Under the pieces are notes generated by a model. It was not told the origin of the DNA, ran no database searches, and saw only the letters and a program-made list of their open reading frames with translations. Below, one piece after another: positions 48,655-57,449 of a DNA stretch of 64,000 bases. The position numbers and the translations under genes were made by a program. The stretch is from Polynucleobacter sp. HIN11. Its GTDB lineage: Bacteria; Pseudomonadota; Gammaproteobacteria; Burkholderiales; Burkholderiaceae. How positions within the stretch are numbered: the stretch's first letter is position 1; each line of letters starts with the position of its first letter. The stretch spans positions 1,426,001 through 1,490,000 of the forward strand of contig NZ_AP028142.1 of NCBI RefSeq assembly GCF_030297675.1, written 5' to 3'.

Positions 48655-50082
48655 ATGATCACTAAATTCATCGATCGGTTATTGCGTCGAGGCCCTCGCC
48701 CCAAGTCAGATCAATCTGGGGCCACCCTAGTAGCCCATAAGGTTTCTAAGAAAACCCATCGGATCGACCCTGCCTTACTTTCAAAAAATGCGGTCAAGGT
48801 GACACACACCCTGCAACAAGGGGGTTATAAGGCCTATATTGTGGGCGGGGCAGTTCGCGATCTGGTTTTGGGGATCGCCCCTAAGGATTTTGATGTAGCA
48901 ACCAATGCCACTCCTGAACAGGTCCAAAAATTATTTAGACGCTCACGCTTGATTGGTCGCCGCTTTCAGATTGTGCATGTCACTTTTTTTGGTAAAGAGC
49001 GTCCGGAAATTATCGAGGTTTCTACCTTTCGGGCGGTGTTAGAAAGCGTGGGCGAGCACATAGCCGAGAGCGGTCGTATTCTGCGTGACAACGTTTGGGG
49101 TACACATGCCGAAGATGCCGCCCGCCGTGACTTTACGATCAATGCAATGTATTACGACCCCAGCTCAGAAACAGTGCTCGATTATCACGGTGGCATGGAG
49201 GATATACGCTCTAAAACGATTCGTATGATTGGCAACCCGACAAAGCGCTACCGCGAAGATCCCGTTCGTATGTTACGAGCGATTCGCTTTGCTGCTAAGA
49301 CAGGTTTTCAGATTGAGCCTAAGACACTCGCACCGATTCATGAGCTTGGCCAATTAATCCATGACGTTCCAAGCGCTCGCCTATTCGATGAGATTTTGAA
49401 GTTACTCATGTCAGGGCATGCTTGGGCTGGAATCCAGGCATTACGTGATGCGAACTTGCATCATGGGCTTTTGCCATTTATGAATCGTGTCCTTGAAGAT
49501 GCGCAAGCAGCTCAATTTATTGAACAGGCGCTGCGCAATACCGATGAACGAATTCAAATGGGTAAATCGGTTTCCCCGGGCTTTCTATTTGCAGCCCTAC
49601 TTTGGCCCGATTTAGAGAAGGAGTGGCAAGTACTTCGAAATACTGGAATGCCAGCGTTAGCAGCACTTCATGCTGCAATTGATACGGTTGTCTCCCCCGC
49701 ACATACCGGCATCACCATTCAGCGCCGCCATGAGGGTGATATGCGGGATATCTGGACGATGCAACCGCGTTTTGAAAAACGAGTGGGGCGCTACCCCGAG
49801 CGACTGCTAGAGGTTCCGCGCTTTCGGGCTGGCTACGACTTCATGCTCCTACGCGGCCAAACAGGGTATTGCAAACCCGGTCTTGGGCAATGGTGGACAG
49901 ACTTTTATCATGCGGATTTACCCGAACGTGAAGCCTTGCTGGCAAGTGCCAAGCTAGAAGATTTAGCTTCCGGCAAAACCCCATCAAACCCAAATAGAAA
50001 CAGGCGCCGCAGGTCAAAAAAGCCCAAGCCAAACCCTGATGCCCATGCCGATTCTGGGTCAAATGACGCCAAGCAAAGTTAA
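48655..50082 (+). CDS. pcnB: poly(A) polymerase I PcnB
   Basis: PcnB adds 3' poly(A) tails that mark RNA for decay; 475 residues. The nucleotidyltransferase motif is YIVGGAVRDLVLGIAPKDFDVATNA (about residues 61-85; seen as VGGAVRDLVLG and KDFDVATNA). RRDFTINAMYYDP and RYREDPVRMLRAIRFAAK follow. The C-terminal tail is rich in arginine and lysine (NRNRRRRSKKPKP), as in PcnB and unlike CCA-adding enzymes. Start is ATG, in contrast to AUU in E. coli pcnB. folK follows 43 bases later, the usual pcnB-folK order. Confidence 0.95.
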   Translation: MITKFIDRLLRRGPRPKSDQSGATLVAHKVSKKTHRIDPALLSKNAVKVTHTLQQGGYKAYIVGGAVRDLVLGIAPKDFDVATNATPEQVQKLFRRSRLIGRRFQIVHVTFFGKERPEIIEVSTFRAVLESVGEHIAESGRILRDNVWGTHAEDAARRDFTINAMYYDPSSETVLDYHGGMEDIRSKTIRMIGNPTKRYREDPVRMLRAIRFAAKTGFQIEPKTLAPIHELGQLIHDVPSARLFDEILKLLMSGHAWAGIQALRDANLHHGLLPFMNRVLEDAQAAQFIEQALRNTDERIQMGKSVSPGFLFAALLWPDLEKEWQVLRNTGMPALAALHAAIDTVVSPAHTGITIQRRHEGDMRDIWTMQPRFEKRVGRYPERLLEVPRFRAGYDFMLLRGQTGYCKPGLGQWWTDFYHADLPEREALLASAKLEDLASGKTPSNPNRNRRRRSKKPKPNPDAHADSGSNDAKQS

Positions 50083-50125
50083 TTGATTTTCAGTAAAGTA
50101 AGCGCATATTCTTAGTAGGAAACTC

Positions 50126-50635
50126 ATGGCGCAGGCCTTTATTGGATTTGGTGGCAACATTGGCGATGCTCGGCAGAGCATCACCGATGCAATCGTCTGC
50201 CTTGCTCAGCATGTTCAAATTCATATTGTTAACAAAAGTTGCTTTTATCAAAGCGCGCCTGTAAACGCCGTAGGCGGTGATTACATCAATGCAGTTGTCG
50301 AAATTGATACTGAACTCAATCCCTATGGACTTTTGTATGTTTGCCAATCGATCGAGCATCAGTTTGGTCGCGAACGCCCTTACGCCAATGCACCCCGTAC
50401 CCTTGATCTTGATATTCTGTTTTATGAAGGTATCGAGCAAAATCATTCGGAGCTCACCATTCCGCATCCACGCATTGCCGAACGCTCATTTGTGATTCTT
50501 CCTTTACTTGAAATCTGCCCTGATTTTTTCTTGCCCAATTATGGTCCTCTAAAAAATCTTTTGCCGAACATTGCGCATCAACGCATCACCCGAATTACTT
50601 GCAAACACTGCGATTGCGACCAACAGCTGCATTAG
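50126..50635 (+). CDS. folK: 6-hydroxymethyl-7,8-dihydropterin pyrophosphokinase
   Basis: HPPK of folate synthesis, 169 residues. It shows AFIGFGGNIGDARQSITDAI at the start, SCFYQSAPVNAVGGDYINAV, and the signature RPYANAPRTLDLDILFYEG with the two metal-binding aspartates (about residues 96 and 98). IPHPRIAERSFVILPLLEI follows. TAGGA is placed before the ATG. panB follows 15 bases later. Confidence 0.96.
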   Translation: MAQAFIGFGGNIGDARQSITDAIVCLAQHVQIHIVNKSCFYQSAPVNAVGGDYINAVVEIDTELNPYGLLYVCQSIEHQFGRERPYANAPRTLDLDILFYEGIEQNHSELTIPHPRIAERSFVILPLLEICPDFFLPNYGPLKNLLPNIAHQRITRITCKHCDCDQQLH

Positions 50636-50644
50636 GCTTAAAAT
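50614..50644 (+). promoter_or_regulatory. panB: candidate panB promoter, predicted leaderless
   Basis: TTGCGA (50614-50619), 19 bases and TAAAAT (50639-50644), which ends six bases before the panB ATG. No Shine-Dalgarno is present. It lies at the 3' end of folK, so panB may have an internal promoter in addition to read-through. Confidence 0.4.
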
Positions 50645-50650
50645 TGGTTT

Positions 50651-51466
50651 ATGAGTTATTTACAAGGCGATAAGCCAATTACGATCACGAAGTTATTCGC
50701 CATGCATGCTGATGGCGAGAAAATTGCGGTTCTAACCGCATACGACTCGACCATGAGCGCCCTTCTCAATCGCTGTGGAATTGAAGTGATTTTGATTGGG
50801 GACTCCCTTGGCAATGTAATCCAAGGTCACAGCAGTACCACTCCAGTCACCGTTGAGGAAATGGCCTATCACACGGAATGCGTTGCCCGGGCTAATCAGC
50901 ATGCATTCTTAATTGCCGATCTACCTTTTGCGAGCTATGGAGACCCTGTGCAAGCATTGGAATCGGCTGCCGAGCTGATGCGCGCAGGTGCCGACATGGT
51001 GAAACTTGAAGGAGGCAGTTGGCAGGTCGATATTATTCAATTTTTAGTCGAGCGCAGTGTTCCGGTTTGTGCTCACTTGGGGCTTTTACCTCAGTCCGTG
51101 CACTTACTAGGGGGTTATAAAGTCCAAGGCAAGTCAAAAGATGCTAGTGCTCTGATGTTTGAACAGGCGCATGCCTGCCAAGCCGCAGGCGCTCAAATGC
51201 TTGTCTTGGAGGCGATCCCATCAGCGCTCGGAGAAAAAATTACCCAATCACTTCATATTCCCACGATTGGGATTGGAGCGGGGCCAAATTGCTCCGGACA
51301 AGTTTTGGTACTGCCAGATTTACTCGGAATTAGCCCTGGCAAAGCGCCGAAGTTTGTGAAAGACTTCATGGCTGGCAACAGCTCGATTGAGGCAGCGATT
51401 AAAGCCTATGTTCGTGAAGTTAAGTCCGGAAAATTTCCTGGACCCGAGCACTGCTTTGCCTCTTAG
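50651..51466 (+). CDS. panB: 3-methyl-2-oxobutanoate hydroxymethyltransferase
   Basis: PanB makes ketopantoate, the first step toward pantothenate and CoA; 271 residues. Conserved segments are [36 protein letters not shown] cut here as LIGDSLGNV and [40 protein letters not shown] and [21 protein letters not shown] seen as [14 protein letters not shown]. The substrate aspartates and the catalytic glutamate (VLEAIPS) are present. panC and panD are not nearby. The stop overlaps the convergent dnaJ stop by four bases. Confidence 0.96.
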   Translation: MSYLQGDKPITITKLFAMHADGEKIAVLTAYDSTMSALLNRCGIEVILIGDSLGNVIQGHSSTTPVTVEEMAYHTECVARANQHAFLIADLPFASYGDPVQALESAAELMRAGADMVKLEGGSWQVDIIQFLVERSVPVCAHLGLLPQSVHLLGGYKVQGKSKDASALMFEQAHACQAAGAQMLVLEAIPSALGEKITQSLHIPTIGIGAGPNCSGQVLVLPDLLGISPGKAPKFVKDFMAGNSSIEAAIKAYVREVKSGKFPGPEHCFAS

Positions 51467-52581
51467 TTAAAAAAGCTCTTCATTCGCTCAAACCAACCCT
51501 CTTGTTGAGGACTGTGTTTTTTACCACCACTTCGAAGCGACTCATCGAATTGAGACAGCAATGCTTTTTGTTCCTCCGATAATTTCACCGGGGTCTCAAG
51601 CAAGACATGCACATACAAATCACCCAATAGGGAAGAACGCAACTGCTTAATTCCTTTGCCGCGCAATCGGAAGGTTTTGCCCGTTTGCGTTCCCTCGGGA
51701 ATCGTTAGCTCAACCCTGCCACCAAGCGTTGGAACTTCAATATCACCACCCAAGGTGGCGGTCGCAAATGAAACGGGCATTTGAATATGCAAATCGCTGC
51801 CATCGCGCTCAAATACGGGGTGCTCCTTGACATGTACTTCGACGTAGAGATCACCCGAGGGTCCCCCGTTGATACCTGGCTCGCCATTTCCAACGGAGCG
51901 CACCCGCATACCATCATCGATACCGGCTGGGATCTTAATTTCAAGTGTCTTTTGCTCCTTGATCTTGCCACTGCCATGGCAGGTCTTACAGGGCTTCGGT
52001 ATGTATTGACCGGTGCCACGACACTTGGGGCAGGTTTGTTGCATTGAGAAAAAACCTTGAGCAATCCGGACTTGGCCGCGGCCATCACAAGTGGGGCATT
52101 CCTCAATCTTTGAGCCTGGCTCTGCACCAGAACCACTACAGGTTTTGCAATTACTCCAACTAGGCACCCGAATCTGAGTGGTGTAGCCCTCAGCAGCTTG
52201 CTCGAGAGTAATCTCCATGTTGTAGCGCAGGTCGGCGCCCTTATAAACCTGAGGGCCAGAACCTCTTCCTTGACCAAAGATATCGCCAAAGATATCGCCA
52301 AAGGCGTCAGCAAAACCACCCGCGGCCCCTCCAAACCCACCCATACTAGGGTCAACGCCAGCATGGCCGTATTGATCATACGCATTACGCTTTTGGGGGT
52401 CCGCCAATGTCTCGTAGGCTTCCTTGGCCTCTTTAAACTTTACCTCGGCAGATGGGTTATCAGGATTGCGATCAGGATGGTATTTCATGGCCAATTTGCG
52501 ATAAGCTTTTTTAAGCTCCTCGTCGCTGGCATTTTTACCAACCCCCAGCACTTCATAAAAATCACGTTTACCAGTTGCCAC
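51463..52581 (-). CDS. dnaJ: chaperone protein DnaJ
   Basis: The Hsp40 partner of DnaK, 372 residues. The J domain (about 1-70) has the HPD motif in [10 protein letters not shown] glycine/phenylalanine-rich linker follows. The zinc domain has four repeats: [24 protein letters not shown] and [10 protein letters not shown]-terminal substrate-binding and dimer domain ends it. I choose GTG 52581 ([14 protein letters not shown]) because AGGA stands seven bases before it and the J domain starts there; the longer frame to 52638 is not family-like. A hairpin lies in the 80-base gap after dnaK. Confidence 0.96.
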   Translation of the reverse strand: MATGKRDFYEVLGVGKNASDEELKKAYRKLAMKYHPDRNPDNPSAEVKFKEAKEAYETLADPQKRNAYDQYGHAGVDPSMGGFGGAAGGFADAFGDIFGDIFGQGRGSGPQVYKGADLRYNMEITLEQAAEGYTTQIRVPSWSNCKTCSGSGAEPGSKIEECPTCDGRGQVRIAQGFFSMQQTCPKCRGTGQYIPKPCKTCHGSGKIKEQKTLEIKIPAGIDDGMRVRSVGNGEPGINGGPSGDLYVEVHVKEHPVFERDGSDLHIQMPVSFATATLGGDIEVPTLGGRVELTIPEGTQTGKTFRLRGKGIKQLRSSLLGDLYVHVLLETPVKLSEEQKALLSQFDESLRSGGKKHSPQQEGWFERMKSFFN

Positions 52582-52613
52582 AACCCATTCCTTTTTCTTG
52601 GCCCAAAAGGCGA

Positions 52614-52632
52614 AGTCGGCACAAGGCCGACT
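52614..52632 (-). terminator. intercistronic hairpin between dnaK and dnaJ
   Basis: AGTCGGC, a five-base loop and GCCGACT form a perfect seven-base-pair stem on the minus-strand transcript, 30 bases after the dnaK stop and 32 bases before the dnaJ GTG. Only a short TTTT follows at some distance, so it is at most a partial terminator or an RNA-processing or stability element. Confidence 0.45.
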
Positions 52633-52661
52633 CACCAATTTGCATCATTCTTTTTTAAGAA

Positions 52662-54590
52662 TTACTTCTTCTCATCCACTTCCTTAAAGTCAGCATCGAC
52701 CACTTCTGCATCATGATTGGCTTTCGCCTCACCAGCTGGATTAGCAGCGCCTGGGTTAGCCTTTGCTTGCTCAGCAGCATAGGCTTTCTCGCCAAGCTTC
52801 TGACTGGCCTTTGCCAATGCTTCCGTTTTGGACTCAATTGCTGCTTTATCACTTCCCTTGATGGCTTCCTCAAGCTCTTTCAGTGCCGATTCAATTGCAC
52901 TCTTCTCAGAAGCATCGAGACTTGCGCCATGCTCATCGAGCGCTTTCTTTGTGGAGTGCGCTAAGGCATCGGCCGCATTTCGGACGGTGACCAGCTCAAG
53001 TAATTTACGATCTTCCTCAGCATTGGCTTCGGCGTCTTTCACCATCCGCTGAATCTCATCCTCAGAGAGACCTGAATTTGCCTTGATGGTGATCTTGTTC
53101 TCTTTGCCAGATGCTTTGTCTTTAGCAGTGACATGCAAGATTCCGTTGGCATCGATATCAAAGGTCACTTCAATTTGTGGCAAGCCACGGGGTGATGGCG
53201 GGATGCCTTCTAAATTAAATTCACCAAGCAATTTATTAGCACTAGCCATCTCACGCTCACCCTGGAAACACTTGATAGTCACTGCTGGCTGATTATCTTC
53301 AGCGGTGGAAAACACTTGAGCGTGCTTGGTCGGAATGGTCGTATTTTTGGGGATCATCTTGGTCATCACGCCACCCAAGGTCTCAATACCTAAGGACAAC
53401 GGCGTGACATCAAGCAATAAGACATCCTTTCGATCACCAGACAATACCGACCCCTGGATCGCAGCACCAACCGCGACCGCCTCATCGGGGTTCACGTCTT
53501 TGCGCGGCTCCTTGCCAAAAATGGCTTTGACTTGCTCTTGCACCTTCGGCATACGCGTTTGGCCGCCGACTAAGATGACATCATCAATATCAGCTGCTGA
53601 AACCCCAGCATCCTTCATCGCCACTTGGCATGGACCCATAGTGCGAGCAATCAATTCTTCAACTAGAGACTCCAATTTAGAGCGAGTCAACTTTAAGTTC
53701 AAATGCTTGGGGCCACTTGCATCAGCGGTTACATAAGGCAAGTTGATTTCGGTTTGTTGGGAGGAAGACAGCTCAATCTTAGCTTTTTCAGCAGCATCCT
53801 TTAGGCGCTGCAATGCCAAGACATCTTTGCTCAAATCAACGCCCTGTTCTTTCTTGAACTCAGCAATGATCCAATCAATGATGCGTTGGTCAAAGTCTTC
53901 ACCGCCTAAGAAAGTATCACCATTGGTAGATAACACTTCGAACTGTTTTTCTCCATCCACATTCGCGATTTCAATAATCGAAACGTCGAAGGTGCCACCA
54001 CCTAAGTCGTAAACAGCAATCTTGCGATCGGATTTGTCTTGCTTATCCAATCCAAATGCCAGAGCAGCAGCGGTAGGCTCATTAATGATGCGCTTGACTT
54101 CCAGACCAGCAATTCGACCGGCATCTTTCGTGGCTTGACGCTGACTATCATTAAAGTAAGCAGGCACCGTGATCACGGCCTCGGTGACCTCTTCACCCAA
54201 ATAATCTTCGGCAGTCTTTTTCATTTTGCGCAGAACTTCAGCCGATACTTGCTGAGGGGCAATTTTCTTATCGCGCACCGATACCCAGGCATCACCATTG
54301 TCTGCCGCGATGATGCTGTAAGGCATTAAACCAATATCTTTTTGCACTTCTGCGTCGGTAAATTTGCGACCGATTAAACGCTTAACCGCATAGATTGTAT
54401 TTTTTGGATTGGTGACTGATTGTCGCTTAGCGGGCGCGCCAACCAATACCTCTCCGTCTTCCATATACGCAATGATGGAAGGAGTGGTTCTAGCACCCTC
54501 AGCGTTTTCAATGACTTTAGGGGCGTTGTTCTCTATAACTGCGACGCAGGAATTAGTTGTTCCTAGGTCAATTCCAATAATTTTTCCCAT
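52662..54590 (-). CDS. dnaK: chaperone protein DnaK (Hsp70)
   Basis: Hsp70 of 642 residues. The N-terminal ATPase starts [15 protein letters not shown], with [20 protein letters not shown] seen as [15 protein letters not shown], and [14 protein letters not shown]. The hydrophobic linker is [15 protein letters not shown]. The substrate domain and helical lid follow, and the tail ends [14 protein letters not shown], similar to the EEVKD-type end. GGAG stands before the ATG. A sigma32-type promoter lies 44-71 bases upstream. It works with GrpE and DnaJ, encoded on either side. Confidence 0.98.
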   Translation of the reverse strand: MGKIIGIDLGTTNSCVAVIENNAPKVIENAEGARTTPSIIAYMEDGEVLVGAPAKRQSVTNPKNTIYAVKRLIGRKFTDAEVQKDIGLMPYSIIAADNGDAWVSVRDKKIAPQQVSAEVLRKMKKTAEDYLGEEVTEAVITVPAYFNDSQRQATKDAGRIAGLEVKRIINEPTAAALAFGLDKQDKSDRKIAVYDLGGGTFDVSIIEIANVDGEKQFEVLSTNGDTFLGGEDFDQRIIDWIIAEFKKEQGVDLSKDVLALQRLKDAAEKAKIELSSSQQTEINLPYVTADASGPKHLNLKLTRSKLESLVEELIARTMGPCQVAMKDAGVSAADIDDVILVGGQTRMPKVQEQVKAIFGKEPRKDVNPDEAVAVGAAIQGSVLSGDRKDVLLLDVTPLSLGIETLGGVMTKMIPKNTTIPTKHAQVFSTAEDNQPAVTIKCFQGEREMASANKLLGEFNLEGIPPSPRGLPQIEVTFDIDANGILHVTAKDKASGKENKITIKANSGLSEDEIQRMVKDAEANAEEDRKLLELVTVRNAADALAHSTKKALDEHGASLDASEKSAIESALKELEEAIKGSDKAAIESKTEALAKASQKLGEKAYAAEQAKANPGAANPAGEAKANHDAEVVDADFKEVDEKK

Positions 54591-54633
54591 AATGGCTCCA
54601 AATGATGGTGAGGCGTTGTTTCGAATAATGACT

Positions 54634-54661
54634 AGATGGGGGCAACTTAGCTTATTTCAAG
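54634..54661 (-). promoter_or_regulatory. dnaK: sigma32-type heat-shock promoter of dnaK
   Basis: On the minus strand CTTGAAA (54661-54655), 13 bases and CCCCATCT (54641-54634) match the established sigma32 consensus CTTGAAA-N13-17-CCCCATnT. Transcription would begin near 54627, giving a leader of about 37 bases for dnaK. The -35 lies in one arm of a perfect inverted repeat. Confidence 0.88.
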
Positions 54662-54682
54662 GGCTCTAAGTCCTTGAAATAA
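54652..54682. repeat. perfect 11-N9-11 inverted repeat between grpE and dnaK
   Basis: TTATTTCAAGG (54652-54662), nine bases and CCTTGAAATAA (54672-54682) are exact inverse complements. One arm contains the sigma32 -35 CTTGAAA of dnaK, and the other arm carries the same heptamer pointing the other way. There is no T-run after the stem. The arm and spacer size recalls CIRCE (9-N9-9), but the sequence is different. Confidence 0.85.
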
Positions 54683-54693
54683 TTGGCCCAAAC

Positions 54694-55221
54694 TTATTTT
54701 GCTTGGCTAACCGTCACCAAAGCCGGCCTTAATACACGATCAGCGATCAAAAAGCCCCTTTGCAAGACCGAGACCACCGTATTGGGTTCTTGGTCAGATG
54801 GAACCATGGAGATTGCCTGATGCTGGTGGGGATCAAATTTAGCCCCAGGCTCAGGGTTAATCTCAACCAAACGGCCTTTTTCGAAGGCAGCAATGAGTTG
54901 CTTTAGGGTGATCTCAAGACCTTCCTTAAACGCTTTTGCATCGCCAGCCTCAGTGGCTAAGGCGGCGTATAAGCTATCGCTCACTGGAATCAAGTGCTCC
55001 GCAAAACTTTCAATAGCAAATTTATGGGCTTTTGCAATGTCTTCAGTAGCACGACGACGAATATTCTCACCCTCAGCTTTGGCACGTAAGAAGTTATCTT
55101 GCATTTCAGCAAGCTTCGTCTTGAGCTCTGCTAACTCCTCTTCGATACTCAGGGGAGGCTGTTCATTCACTTCGGATGTTGTGTTATCAGCCGCTTGCTG
55201 CTCAGATTTGTGATCACTCAT
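54694..55221 (-). CDS. grpE: nucleotide exchange factor GrpE
   Basis: GrpE releases ADP from DnaK; 175 residues. An acidic, disordered N-terminus (about 1-30) is followed by a long coiled-coil helix ([20 protein letters not shown], then [10 protein letters not shown]) and the C-terminal beta domain, with [24 protein letters not shown] segment seen as [17 protein letters not shown] and [26 protein letters not shown] precedes the ATG by seven bases. A sigma32-type promoter lies just upstream. Confidence 0.97.
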   Translation of the reverse strand: MSDHKSEQQAADNTTSEVNEQPPLSIEEELAELKTKLAEMQDNFLRAKAEGENIRRRATEDIAKAHKFAIESFAEHLIPVSDSLYAALATEAGDAKAFKEGLEITLKQLIAAFEKGRLVEINPEPGAKFDPHQHQAISMVPSDQEPNTVVSVLQRGFLIADRVLRPALVTVSQAK

Positions 55222-55249
55222 AGTCGTTCCACCTTATTTTCTGCATTTT

Positions 55250-55278
55250 ATATGGGGTCAGTGATCACCCATTTCAAG
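55250..55278 (-). promoter_or_regulatory. grpE: sigma32-type heat-shock promoter of grpE
   Basis: On the minus strand CTTGAAA (55278-55272), 14 bases and CCCCATAT (55257-55250) match the sigma32 consensus almost perfectly. Expected transcription start is about 20 bases before the grpE ATG, upstream of its AAGGTGG ribosome site. It lies in the 65-base gap after hemH. Confidence 0.9.
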
Positions 55279-55286
55279 GGGAGTGG

Positions 55287-56399
55287 TTATCCAACAGTAA
55301 TCGCGGCCTCTGCTGCTTGGGCACGCTGATTGCGAAGCTCCAAAACTACAGGGGACTCGAGCGCTGTTGACCAGCCATGCATATGCTCTAAAGCAATGGT
55401 GTGCAAAGCCGAAATGAAATTAGTATCGTCATTCAAGCATGGGATATAACGATACTCTTTGCCACCATGCTCATGAAAGATCTCTTGACCTTCCATAGCA
55501 ATTTCTTCCAAAGTCTCTAAACAGTCAGCCGGGAAACCAGGGCAAACAATATCCATATGGGGGCAGCCTGCCTTTCCAAGCTCTTCAATCGTTAGGGCGG
55601 TATAAGGCTTTAACCATTCGGCACGCCCAAAACGCGACTGAAAGGTGACGTGATAATTAGACGGCTCTAATCCAAGAGCCTCTCCTAGTAAACGGCCCGA
55701 TTTCAAACATTCGCAATGATAGGGATCGCCTTGCATCAAATTTCGTTTGGGTAAGCCATGAAACGACATGATAAGTTTGGCGCCCTTTGAAAATTCTGGT
55801 CGACCATGCTGCACCCAGTAGGCTTCAATCTGCTGACGTAGCGACTCAATGTAAGCGCCATGATCATGATAGTGCTTCACAATTCGAAGTTCGGGTTGAT
55901 TGCGCCATGTTTTAAGGACCGAGAACACTTCATCAAAACTTGAGGCGCTCGTCGTCGCTGAATATTGAGGGTACAAAGGCAATACTAATAAACGCTCAAC
56001 ATTTGCATCTTGAAAACGTTTGAGGACTTCGGAAATAGATGGTTTACCGTAACGCATCGCCAGGTCCACGATCACATTGGAATCCTTGCCCGCAAAGCGA
56101 TCCCGCAAACCCTGAGCCTGTGCTTGCGAGTAGACCAATAAAGGTGAGCCCTCTTTTAACCAGATCGAAGCATATTTCTTCGCTGAGGCGCCGCTGCGAA
56201 TTGGCAAAATAATCCCGTGCAAAATGAACCACCAGATAATGCGCGGAATTTCAACGACCCGAGGGTCCGACAAAAATTGCTTTAAGTAGGTTTTCACCGC
56301 TGCGCGCGTGGGCGCCTCTGGGGTACCCAGATTAATCAACAAAACACCAGTCCGTGAGGTTCTTAAATGAGGGTTTGTTTTCAAAAGTGATCCAATCAT
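55287..56399 (-). CDS. hemH: ferrochelatase
   Basis: HemH inserts ferrous iron into protoporphyrin IX, the last step of heme synthesis; 370 residues. Typical segments are GVLLINLGTPEAPT near the N-terminus, FLSDPRVVEIP, VLPLYPQYSATTSASSFDE seen as PLYPQYSATTSAS, the active histidine in IMSFHGLPKRN (about H210), TFQSRFGRAEWLKPYT and the glutamate in CPGFPADCLETLEEI. I start at ATG 56399, which shares one base with the hrcA stop (TGATG); TTG 56402 is an alternative. It is coupled to hrcA and followed by the grpE promoter. Confidence 0.95.
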   Translation of the reverse strand: MIGSLLKTNPHLRTSRTGVLLINLGTPEAPTRAAVKTYLKQFLSDPRVVEIPRIIWWFILHGIILPIRSGASAKKYASIWLKEGSPLLVYSQAQAQGLRDRFAGKDSNVIVDLAMRYGKPSISEVLKRFQDANVERLLVLPLYPQYSATTSASSFDEVFSVLKTWRNQPELRIVKHYHDHGAYIESLRQQIEAYWVQHGRPEFSKGAKLIMSFHGLPKRNLMQGDPYHCECLKSGRLLGEALGLEPSNYHVTFQSRFGRAEWLKPYTALTIEELGKAGCPHMDIVCPGFPADCLETLEEIAMEGQEIFHEHGGKEYRYIPCLNDDTNFISALHTIALEHMHGWSTALESPVVLELRNQRAQAAEAAITVG

Positions 56400-57412
56400 C
56401 AAGAGGAGCTCAAGGCGCCACTTAATAGCTTCGAGGTGATATCCACAATCGGAATCACGCGATCATACGCCATTCGAGTGGGCCCAATCACGCCGAGCGT
56501 GCCCACCACTTGCCCATCCACGCTATAGGGAGCGCTGATCACTGCCAAATCCTCATAAGGTAACAACTCGCTTTCCCCACCAATAAAGATCTGGATGCCA
56601 TCAGCATGACTGGATACGTCCAACAATTGCATTAGCAAGGATTTTTGCTCGAGCATATCGAACATTTTGCGCAATTTACTCAAATTGGAGCTCAACTCAC
56701 CCACATCGAGTAGATGACGCTCTCCCGAGATCACCACATCCGGGTGATTTAATCCCGTATCGCTCACTCCATTCTCCAGGGCGAGCGCCATTAATCCAGC
56801 AATGTCACTCCGCAAGTGATCTAGCTCTGCCCGTAAGCGACTGCGAACCTCTGAAAAACTCTTTCCTGAGAAATGCGCATTAATGAAATTACTTGCCTCA
56901 GTAAGCTGTGCAGGGCTGTAATCTTGGTTAGTCGGCAAGATGCGATTTTGCACATCCCCCTCGGGAGTCACCAAAATTAACAAAATCTTGCCTTCGCCAA
57001 GGCGCAGAAACTCAATATGTTTAAAAATCTGGGAGCGCTTCGGGGTCATGACTACGCCAGCAAAATGCGTCAGATTGGATAAGAGCTGAGCTGCAGAACT
57101 GATCACCTTTTGGGGAGCATCGGGATATAGTGATTGCTCAACCTGTTTAGAAGCCACCTCCTCTAGGGGTCGAATGGTCAACATCGTGTCGACAAACAAA
57201 CGGTAACCACGCGGGGTTGGAATGCGTCCGGCTGAAGTATGAGGACTGGTCACCAAACCAAGATCCTCAAGATCGGCCATGACGTTCCGAATCGTCGCTG
57301 CCGAGAGATCCAATCCTGAAAAGCGTGACAGGGTCCGCGAGCCTACTGGCTGGCCTTCCTCGATATATCTCTCGATTAAGGTTTTGAGTAGAACTTTTGA
57401 ACGATCATCCAT
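56399..57412 (-). CDS. hrcA: heat-inducible transcription repressor HrcA
   Basis: HrcA, 337 residues, represses class I heat-shock genes by binding CIRCE operators. The N-terminal winged-helix DNA-binding region is visible as [20 protein letters not shown] followed by [19 protein letters not shown] and [20 protein letters not shown], cut here to the key parts. The C-terminal GAF-like domain ends with [19 protein letters not shown]. hemH begins at its stop codon. No CIRCE sequence (TTAGCACTC-N9-GAGTGCTAA) was found upstream of it or of grpE, dnaK or dnaJ, so its targets here (perhaps groESL) lie elsewhere. Confidence 0.95.
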   Translation of the reverse strand: MDDRSKVLLKTLIERYIEEGQPVGSRTLSRFSGLDLSAATIRNVMADLEDLGLVTSPHTSAGRIPTPRGYRLFVDTMLTIRPLEEVASKQVEQSLYPDAPQKVISSAAQLLSNLTHFAGVVMTPKRSQIFKHIEFLRLGEGKILLILVTPEGDVQNRILPTNQDYSPAQLTEASNFINAHFSGKSFSEVRSRLRAELDHLRSDIAGLMALALENGVSDTGLNHPDVVISGERHLLDVGELSSNLSKLRKMFDMLEQKSLLMQLLDVSSHADGIQIFIGGESELLPYEDLAVISAPYSVDGQVVGTLGVIGPTRMAYDRVIPIVDITSKLLSGALSSS

Positions 57413-57414
57413 GA

Positions 57415-57443
57415 TTGGAGTAATTTTATGCCTATGGTTTAAT
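57415..57443 (+). promoter_or_regulatory. nadK: nadK-recN promoter, predicted leaderless
   Basis: TTGGAG (57415-57420), 17 bases and TTTAAT (57438-57443), with TGG before the hexamer making an extended -10. TTTAAT ends six bases before the nadK ATG. No Shine-Dalgarno is present. Confidence 0.55.
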
Positions 57444-57449
57444 CGTCAT

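Noticed and set aside
52198..52716. 172-codon open frame on the plus strand
   Set aside because: It is antisense to dnaJ and the dnaK end and shows no domain or ribosome site.
53326..53736. Long open frame antisense to dnaK
   Set aside because: Strong codon bias in dnaK leaves the opposite strand open; no recognisable protein features.
54591..55286. CIRCE operator near grpE or dnaK
   Set aside because: The inverted repeat at 54652-54682 has a nine-base spacer like CIRCE, but its arms do not match TTAGCACTC.
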